From JAWOHX01 sp046484975 (lineage in GTDB: Bacteria > Bacillota > Clostridia > DUPQ01): DNA of 11,022 bases. A program made the translations under genes and the position numbers. How positions within the stretch are numbered: position 1 is the stretch's first letter; every line of letters starts with the position of its first letter. The stretch is from assembly GCA_046484975.1 (NCBI GenBank), contig JAWOHX010000010.1, forward strand, positions 1 to 11,022, written 5' to 3'. Below the pieces are notes generated by a model. It worked only from the letters and a program-made list of their open reading frames with translations. It made no database searches and was not told where the DNA came from. Shown here one piece after another: positions 6,588-11,022 of the stretch.

Positions 6588-6599
6588 GAGACGGAAATG
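6586..6599 (+). promoter_or_regulatory. rpoD ribosome binding site overlapping the dnaG stop codon
   Basis: The AGGAG Shine-Dalgarno sequence (6586-6590) shares its first two bases with the dnaG TAG stop (6585-6587) and sits 6 nt before the rpoD ATG (6597). Ribosomes ending on dnaG therefore stop on the rpoD initiation site, which supports translational coupling and co-transcription. Confidence 0.8.
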
Positions 6600-7700
6600 A
6601 AGGAAGTGGAAAAAGAGGAAATCAAGGAGAACATCACCCAGTCGTTTGACAAAATCCTGAGCGACTTCATTGAAAAAGGCAAATCCAAGGGGGTGCTTAC
6701 CTACAAGGAGATTGCCGAATCGTTGGATGAGCTTGAGATTGAAGCCGAGCAGATGGAAAAGCTTTATGAGGCATTCGAAGAAGCTGGGCTTGATGTCATC
6801 GATGATGACATCAATATCAACAAAATCGAGGATGAGATCGAGGAAATCGAAGGGAACGTCTCCGAAGGGGTCAACATAGACGATCCCGTACGGATGTATC
6901 TCAAAGAAATCGGAAAGGTTCCCCTTTTGAACGCAGACGATGAGATCCGGCTTGCGACGGCAATGGAACAGGGATGTCAGGATAGCAGGAGGCAGCTTGC
7001 AGAAGCCAACCTTAGACTGGTGGTCAGTATCGCCAAAAGATATGTGGGAAGAGGCATGCAGTTCCTTGACCTGATTCAGGAAGGCAATCTGGGACTGATA
7101 AAAGCAGTTGAGAAATTTGATTATACAAAAGGGTATAAATTCAGCACTTATGCCACCTGGTGGATTCGACAAGCCATCACCAGGGCCATCGCCGACCAGG
7201 CCAGGACCATCCGGATTCCGGTTCACATGGTGGAGACCATCAACAAACTGATCCGGGTATCCAGGCAACTTGTCCAGGAGCTGGGAAGGGATCCCCTGCC
7301 CGAGGAAGTGGCCAGGGAAATGAACATCACGGTGGAGAAGGTCCGGGAGATCATCAAGATATCCCAGGAGCCTGTGTCCCTGGAAACACCCATTGGGGAA
7401 GAGGAAGACAGTCATTTGGGGGATTTCATTCCGGATGAGGATGCGCTGGCACCATCGGATGCCGCAGCATTCACATTGCTGAAGGAACAGCTCATTTGCG
7501 TCCTGGACACATTGACACCCAGAGAGGAAAAAGTGCTGAAACTCCGGTTTGGCCTGGAAGATGGGAAAGCCAGGACCTTGGAAGAGGTTGGAAGAGAATT
7601 CAATGTGACCCGGGAAAGAATCCGGCAGATAGAGGCAAAGGCCCTGAGGAAACTGCGGCATCCCAGCAGGAGCAAGAAACTGAAGGATTATCTGGACTGA
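6597..7700 (+). CDS. rpoD: RNA polymerase primary sigma factor (SigA/RpoD)
   Basis: This housekeeping sigma-70 factor directs RNA polymerase to TTGACA/TATAAT promoters like those in this window. It has 367 residues (B. subtilis SigA 371). A short acidic region 1.1 fills about 1-90, and region 1.2 begins D-D-P-V-R-M-Y-L-K-E-I-G near 95. Region 2 covers about 137-210, with the core-binding block D-L-I-Q-E-G-N-L-G-L (158-167) and the melting and -10 recognition helix Y-A-T-W-W-I-R-Q-A-I (185-194). Region 3 follows, and region 4.2 holds the -35-binding helix-turn-helix with V-T-R-E-R-I-R-Q-I-E-A-K (337-348). Region 2 and 4.2 conservation and the length point to the primary factor rather than an alternative one. 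It follows dnaG with a 9-bp gap and an overlapping ribosome binding site, as in the macromolecular synthesis operon, but rpsU is absent here. No terminator lies between it and the tRNAs. Confidence 0.97.
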   Translation: MKEVEKEEIKENITQSFDKILSDFIEKGKSKGVLTYKEIAESLDELEIEAEQMEKLYEAFEEAGLDVIDDDININKIEDEIEEIEGNVSEGVNIDDPVRMYLKEIGKVPLLNADDEIRLATAMEQGCQDSRRQLAEANLRLVVSIAKRYVGRGMQFLDLIQEGNLGLIKAVEKFDYTKGYKFSTYATWWIRQAITRAIADQARTIRIPVHMVETINKLIRVSRQLVQELGRDPLPEEVAREMNITVEKVREIIKISQEPVSLETPIGEEEDSHLGDFIPDEDALAPSDAAAFTLLKEQLICVLDTLTPREEKVLKLRFGLEDGKARTLEEVGREFNVTRERIRQIEAKALRKLRHPSRSKKLKDYLD

Positions 7701-7710
7701 TAAAAAAGCC

Positions 7711-7739
7711 TTGACCGTAAATCCGGCAGTCAGTATAAT
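7711..7739 (+). promoter_or_regulatory. Strong SigA-type promoter of the tRNA unit
   Basis: TTGACC (7711-7716), a 17-bp spacer and a perfect TATAAT (7734-7739) stand 10 bp after the rpoD stop. Transcription should start near 7746, about 25 nt before tRNA-Asn. Since no terminator follows rpoD, the tRNAs may also be reached by readthrough from dnaG-rpoD. Confidence 0.88.
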
Positions 7740-7770
7740 AACATATGTGCTCTTTTCAAGTACAGGATAT

Positions 7771-7846
7771 TCCTCAATAGCTCAGCTGGTAGAGCATGCG
7801 GCTGTTAACCGCAGGGTCGTTGGTTCGAGTCCAACTTGGGGAGCCA
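7771..7846 (+). tRNA. tRNA-Asn (anticodon GTT)
   Basis: A full cloverleaf is visible. The acceptor stem is TCCTCAA (7771-7777) with TTGGGGA (7836-7842), including one T-G pair. The D arm contains AGCTCAGCTGG. The anticodon loop CTGTTAA has GTT at 7804-7806, and the T-loop is GGTTCGAGTCC. The discriminator is G and CCA is encoded (7844-7846). GTT reads the asparagine codons AAC and AAT. Confidence 0.95.
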
Positions 7847-7849
7847 CTT

Positions 7850-7926
7850 GGGCCTTTAGCTCAGTTGGTTAGAGCGACCGGCTCATAACCGGTTGGTCCG
7901 GGGTTCGAGTCCCTGAAGGCCCACCA
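7850..7926 (+). tRNA. tRNA with anticodon CAT (elongator Met, or Ile2 if lysidine-modified)
   Basis: A 77-nt cloverleaf lies 3 nt after tRNA-Asn. The acceptor is GGGCCTT (7850-7856) with AAGGCCC (7916-7922), discriminator A, and encoded CCA (7924-7926). The anticodon loop CTCATAA has CAT at 7884-7886. A normal G-C first pair argues against initiator tRNA, which has an unpaired C1/A72. The body (GGxCCTTTAGCTC, anticodon stem ACCGG/CCGGT) resembles from memory Bacillota tRNA-Ile(CAT), in which TilS makes lysidine, but automated tools often label such genes Met. The identity cannot be settled by eye. Confidence 0.93.
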
Positions 7927-7959
7927 AACACCCTGCCTGAATGGTCAGGGTGTTTTTTT
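7927..7959 (+). terminator. Intrinsic terminator after the tRNAs
   Basis: AACACCCTG (7927-7935) pairs with CAGGGTGTT (7946-7954) around a 10-nt loop and is followed by Ts to 7959. The stem begins right after the encoded CCA of the second tRNA. Read on the minus strand the same stem is followed by only three Ts, so it could weakly terminate the convergent lipoprotein gene as well. Confidence 0.9.
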
Positions 7960-7971
7960 GACCGCAATGTC

Positions 7972-9711
7972 TCATTTGATTCTGACGCCGAAAATTTTCA
8001 AGGCATAGGATCCGACAACAGCGGTATTCCCGTATATGGCAGGGGACCCTTCCACGTTTCTTCCCAGGGAAACCGTATCCAGTATTCTCCCGACCAAAGG
8101 GTCAATCAAATGCATGTCCCCATTGAAATCGCAGAAAATCATGTATGTTTTTCCATCCGATGAAAGAAAGTCCACAGGGGAACTCCAGCTGTAGTAAGTG
8201 AGGTCGATGGACCAGACTTCCTCACCGGAGGCCTTGTTCAGGGCGACAAGTTTGCCATCCATCCAGGTATTGGTCTTGGCGATGTTGAAAATCACCAGAT
8301 CGGAGATGTCGTTTTTGCCAATGACAGGTGTGGAAAGGGCTCCTCCGACAACCAAAGGATCGGTATAGACCGCCCGGTAATCCCTCTGCCAGATCAGTTC
8401 ACCGGTCAGGGCGTCGAATTTACGAAGATTGCAATAATCAAAGGATGTACCCTGGGCCACGCACCTGTTGTCCACCTCATTGGCGGTATACAGGAATACG
8501 CCTGCTTCCGTTTCCTCAATGACGATGGTGCTGTCCGTGTCATCCTTCAAGTCGGCAATCCAGACCGGCTGCATGGTGTTGATGTCGATGCATTGGAGAA
8601 GACCGCCGTTGTCTGCGACATAAAGGAGGTTGCGGTAAATGGCAGGTGAGCTTTCTATCCCGATTCTCGGACTGAACACCCCCCGGTACTGATACTTGAG
8701 TATCTCAGGGTCCATGGAGATGGTTCCCGCCTCCTTGTCGAACACGGTATTCAGTTTCACCTTGTAAATCAGTCCGTTTTCACCGCACTGGATGAGGGTG
8801 TCGGTGGCATGATCTATAAGCCCAGAGGAATCAAAGGCGCCCCAGTTGCGGAGACTCACAGGGTCGGACCCTGGTATCTGGAACAGCAGTGACTGGTCAA
8901 TCAGGCTGAAGATCCTATATTGGAAGGAACCATACACATCCCCGTTCCTATTCACTCCCTGACCGCAGTACAATACCGGATATCCGCGGGAATCCACCGA
9001 GGGAGTCCCCTTGAGGGGAAAGCCGATATGAATGGAATCCCTGGTCGGCTGACCGGTTTCCAGATCAAGGAAATAGATGTTCCCATCCATCGTTGCATAG
9101 ATCACTTCAATCAGGTCCTTGTCTTTCAGTTCCTCCCGGATGTTCATGAGTCTGCGGATGTCCTCCGGCCAATGGACCAGCAGTGGCTGCCCTGTCCATC
9201 CAACGCCGGGCCAGTTATCGATGACACCGATGCCATAGTTCCAAATAATCTCCAGTTTTTCTTCTTTCACATCCCGTACACCGTAAGCCGCCGAATTCCT
9301 GAAATGATTGCCACGGAATGTGGTGACTCCCTCCAGCAGGGAATAATCCACAGGGTTTCCGAAGGAGATGATGTCCGGAGATTGGTAATCTGATATCTCT
9401 TCCGTCCCTTTGAACAACTTGTGAAAAAGATTGCCGACAATGTACTGGGACTTCAGCCCAACCGTGTTCAGTGGAATAGTCGGTGCAGGCCACGGAGAGG
9501 GCGTTTCTACAGGTGCGGGTGTGGCAGTCGGCATCGGGCTTGCCGTGGGCTCAGGCTCAACGATAGGGGAAACCCATGGAAGTTGCTCTGAGGTGGTAGG
9601 TGAGGGAGGGACATCAACATCACCACCATTGCCTGGATGGCATGCCACAAGGGACAGGTTCATCATCAGAATCATTGTGGCAATGTGGCGCATCATGTGT
9701 TTCTTTTTCAT
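7972..9711 (-). CDS. Lipoprotein with Pro/Thr-rich linker and PQQ-like beta-propeller
   Basis: A secreted, lipid-anchored protein of 579 residues; its exact function is unknown. It starts M-K-K-K-H-M-M-R, with a hydrophobic stretch and lipobox L-V-A-C24, a cleavage and lipidation site for signal peptidase II. Residues about 25-80 are a Pro/Ser/Thr/Glu-rich linker of the kind that spans cell walls. From about 125 on come several BamB/PQQ-type propeller blades, with repeated patterns such as L-Y-V-A-D-N-G-G-L-L-Q-C-I-D, L-R-K-F-D-A-L-T-G-E-L-I-W and L-V-A-L-N-K-A-S-G-E-E-V-W. Residues for a real PQQ enzyme are not evident, so a binding or scaffold role is more likely. The start is ATG at 9711 after AGGGAG; the frame is open further upstream but without a ribosome binding site and before the lipobox. 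It begins 28 nt after the serine hydrolase stop, so the two form an operon. Confidence 0.88.
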   Translation of the reverse strand: MKKKHMMRHIATMILMMNLSLVACHPGNGGDVDVPPSPTTSEQLPWVSPIVEPEPTASPMPTATPAPVETPSPWPAPTIPLNTVGLKSQYIVGNLFHKLFKGTEEISDYQSPDIISFGNPVDYSLLEGVTTFRGNHFRNSAAYGVRDVKEEKLEIIWNYGIGVIDNWPGVGWTGQPLLVHWPEDIRRLMNIREELKDKDLIEVIYATMDGNIYFLDLETGQPTRDSIHIGFPLKGTPSVDSRGYPVLYCGQGVNRNGDVYGSFQYRIFSLIDQSLLFQIPGSDPVSLRNWGAFDSSGLIDHATDTLIQCGENGLIYKVKLNTVFDKEAGTISMDPEILKYQYRGVFSPRIGIESSPAIYRNLLYVADNGGLLQCIDINTMQPVWIADLKDDTDSTIVIEETEAGVFLYTANEVDNRCVAQGTSFDYCNLRKFDALTGELIWQRDYRAVYTDPLVVGGALSTPVIGKNDISDLVIFNIAKTNTWMDGKLVALNKASGEEVWSIDLTYYSWSSPVDFLSSDGKTYMIFCDFNGDMHLIDPLVGRILDTVSLGRNVEGSPAIYGNTAVVGSYALKIFGVRIK

Positions 9712-9739
9712 TGTCTCCCTCATTGATGGCCATGATCTC

Positions 9740-10774
9740 TTACTGGGCCAAAGCCATATCCTTCTCCATGAAATCATAAACCATTTTTGACATTTGTGCC
9801 AATACCTTGCATCCTTCAAGGAAATCCACATCATCCGACATCATGGATATCACATAAGGCTCTGAGGCGAAAACAATCCCCACATCATTTGCTGTTCTGT
9901 CAAAATTGCCGATCTTGTGTGCCACACGCACATCCTCTGGCAGCCATTTACGAATCCGGTCATTGAAGGGGGTGCTTTCGAGGTATTTCATCAGAATACC
10001 CGCAACCTCGGGTTCCTCAAGGTAAAAATGGTATAGATGACGGGTATAAATTGCCATATCCCTGGGAGAAGACCGGTACCCTCTGTAGTTGATGGAGCCG
10101 CCCAGATCAAGCATGTATTGCACAACCTGGTTGTTTCCCAGGAGGCGGATGATCATATTGATGGCACAATTGTCGCTGTGTATGATGGACAAGCGTGCTG
10201 TTTCCAGCACGGTATACTCCGTTCCATATTCCTCTCGCTGTATGATTCCGGCACCTGGCTCGAAGTCTACTTCCTCATATGTCAGGATTGTCTGAGGATC
10301 TATTGCGCCTTTGGCGATTCTCTCGAACAAGAGCAGGTTGATAACCAGTTTGGAAGTGCTGGCAGCGATATATTCCTCAGTGTCATTGATGCCAAAGGTT
10401 TCACCTGTCACAAGATTGATGAAAGCAATCCCATATGTGCCAGACTGCCCGGCGATGAACTCATCCAAAAGCCCCTTCAAGACAGCGTAATCCTTTGGCG
10501 GGGGTTCAGGGGATGGGGATGGTTCAGGTGACGGGGATGGCTCAGGTGACGGGGATGGTTCAGGTGACGGGGATGGCTCAGGTGACGGTTCAGGGATATT
10601 GACAGGATCCGGGGTTTGCTCAGGAACGGTCGAGGGAACAAGAACTGGAGGAAGGGGTGTTGCATCTTTCTCCTGTCCGATTATCCTGCCTGATGCAGCT
10701 ATACCCACGGCAATGAACATAAAAAGAAGCAGGCATATCACCAAGCATAGGTTTTTATTTTTCAGTCTCATCAT
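9740..10774 (-). CDS. Membrane-anchored class-A-beta-lactamase-like serine hydrolase
   Basis: A 344-residue extracytoplasmic protein of the class A beta-lactamase/D,D-peptidase fold. Residues about 8-27 are a hydrophobic signal peptide or anchor without a lipobox. About 38-93 is a Pro-rich linker, including S-P-E-P repeats at 62-92. The catalytic domain follows. The S-x-x-K motif is S139-T-S-K142 (nucleophile and general base), then S200-D-N202 61 residues later, and K287-I-G289 in place of K-T-G. I see no E-x-x-L-N equivalent of Glu166 (deacylation in true class A beta-lactamases) between the S-D-N motif and S-S-P-R-D-M-A near 235. A beta-lactam resistance function is therefore unlikely; a peptidoglycan peptidase or other hydrolase/esterase fits better. 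The start is ATG 10774 with GAGGA 9 nt upstream. It is the first gene of a two-gene unit with the propeller lipoprotein. Confidence 0.88.
   Translation of the reverse strand: MMRLKNKNLCLVICLLLFMFIAVGIAASGRIIGQEKDATPLPPVLVPSTVPEQTPDPVNIPEPSPEPSPSPEPSPSPEPSPSPEPSPSPEPPPKDYAVLKGLLDEFIAGQSGTYGIAFINLVTGETFGINDTEEYIAASTSKLVINLLLFERIAKGAIDPQTILTYEEVDFEPGAGIIQREEYGTEYTVLETARLSIIHSDNCAINMIIRLLGNNQVVQYMLDLGGSINYRGYRSSPRDMAIYTRHLYHFYLEEPEVAGILMKYLESTPFNDRIRKWLPEDVRVAHKIGNFDRTANDVGIVFASEPYVISMMSDDVDFLEGCKVLAQMSKMVYDFMEKDMALAQ
10503..10592. repeat. 18-bp tandem repeat inside the serine hydrolase gene
   Basis: Units of 18 bp (GG, Y, TCAGGTGACGGGGAT) run at 10503-10520 (degenerate), 10521-10538, 10539-10556 and 10557-10574, with a partial unit from 10575. 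The third base alternates T/C, so there is also a 36-bp period. On the coding strand each unit adds six residues of the S-P-E-P-S-P linker. Being in frame, copy-number change would alter linker length without a frameshift. Confidence 0.9.
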
Positions 10775-10831
10775 TGTTCAATTTCCTCGATGCAATCCAT
10801 ATTGATGCTTTACGGCATGATGGATACATTT

Positions 10832-10860
10832 ATTATAAAGGTTCTCCCCATAGATATCAA
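10832..10860 (-). promoter_or_regulatory. Promoter of the serine hydrolase-lipoprotein operon
   Basis: On the minus strand TTGATA (10860-10855), a 17-bp spacer and a perfect TATAAT (10837-10832) form a good SigA promoter. Transcription would start near 10825, giving an untranslated leader of about 50 nt. Confidence 0.8.
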
Positions 10861-10915
10861 CATGCTGTGGCATTCCGGCCGGTCTTGTTATTTGACTGCG
10901 TATTCCCGAAATAAG

Positions 10916-10928
10916 TTCCACAGTGGAA
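10916..10928. repeat. 13-bp palindrome, candidate operator in the divergent intergenic region
   Basis: TTCCAC-A-GTGGAA is a perfect palindrome with a 1-bp centre; AA and TT further out extend the symmetry after one mismatch. It ends one base before the plus-strand -35 at 10930 and lies about 55 bp upstream of the minus-strand -35. That suits an activator or repressor site. The regulator is unknown. Confidence 0.5.
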
Positions 10929-10929
10929 T

Positions 10930-10959
10930 TTGACAGTGTCTTTGCGCTTTTGTTATCAT
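10930..10959 (+). promoter_or_regulatory. Promoter of the gene starting at 11016
   Basis: A perfect TTGACA (10930-10935), an 18-bp spacer and TATCAT (10954-10959, 5/6) form the promoter. TG at 10951-10952 gives an extended -10. Transcription would start near 10966, giving a leader of about 50 nt. Confidence 0.75.
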
Positions 10960-11015
10960 GGTAGGTGAATGCTCAGTCCCAGTCAATCGATGGCATTTTA
11001 CCCGGAGGTGACAGG

Positions 11016-11022
11016 ATGAGGA
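11016..11022 (+). CDS. Start of an unidentified gene, cut by the window end
   Basis: ATG-AGG-A is the last sequence in the window. It is preceded by a near-perfect ribosome binding site, GGAGGTGA (11004-11011), 7 nt from the ATG when counted from GGAGG, and by a strong promoter. The product cannot be predicted from two codons. It is transcribed divergently from the serine hydrolase operon and may share regulation with it. Confidence 0.6.

Noticed and set aside
6444..7661. 405-codon open frame on the minus strand opposite rpoD
   Set aside because: It is the antisense shadow of rpoD, rich in F/H/P/L, without a recognisable domain or ribosome binding site. The plus-strand frame is an unmistakable sigma factor.
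10503..10592. Tandem repeats as a CRISPR-like array
   Set aside because: Units are contiguous without unique spacers and encode a low-complexity linker in frame.
10477..10665. Minus-strand frame with H-P-R-H-L repeats
   Set aside because: It is the alternative frame of the 18-bp repeat inside the serine hydrolase gene; the true frame gives the Pro/Glu/Ser linker joined to catalytic motifs.

Overview
The window looks like chromosomal housekeeping DNA from an anaerobic member of the Clostridia (Bacillota). The signs are the C-terminal end of an [FeFe] hydrogenase, the order rpsO-pnp-M16 peptidase (as around B. subtilis rpsO-pnpA-mlpA), a primary sigma factor of SigA length, tRNAs with encoded CCA, strong GGAGG ribosome binding sites and intrinsic terminators. 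Species cannot be named from the sequence alone.

Layout. 1-239: 3' end of an [FeFe] hydrogenase. 240-491: intergenic, with a near-consensus promoter (378-406) feeding a structured leader (411-466) that resembles an S15 autoregulatory pseudoknot. 492-755: rpsO, then a terminator. 804-880: a long, nearly continuous hairpin in the pnp leader. 911-3040: pnp, followed by a terminator whose T-run touches the ribosome binding site of the next gene. 3091-4320: M16 zinc peptidase. 4332-4622 (minus): a 96-residue protein resembling the clostridial DUF6514 group, convergent with the peptidase and divergent from dnaG. An inverted repeat at 4686-4709 lies over the -35 region of both putative divergent promoters. 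4806-6587: dnaG, coupled to rpoD/sigA (6597-7700) through a ribosome binding site that overlaps the dnaG stop codon. 7711-7959: a tRNA unit with its own consensus promoter, tRNA-Asn(GTT), a CAT-anticodon tRNA and a terminator.

7972-10774 (minus) is a two-gene unit for extracytoplasmic proteins: a membrane-anchored class-A-like serine hydrolase with a Pro/Ser/Glu repeat linker, then a lipoprotein with a Pro/Thr-rich linker and a PQQ-type beta-propeller. It has its own promoter at 10832-10860. A divergent plus-strand promoter with an adjacent 13-bp palindrome leads to a gene that starts at 11016 and leaves the window.

How the genes fit together: rpsO, pnp, dnaG, rpoD and the tRNAs serve translation, RNA turnover, replication priming and transcription initiation. 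They appear to be controlled largely through RNA leaders and terminators. The minus-strand pair is a separate cell-envelope module. I found no mobile element, CRISPR array or clearly novel multi-gene system. The most interesting signals are the two leader RNAs, the inverted repeat between DUF6514 and dnaG, and the paired surface proteins.
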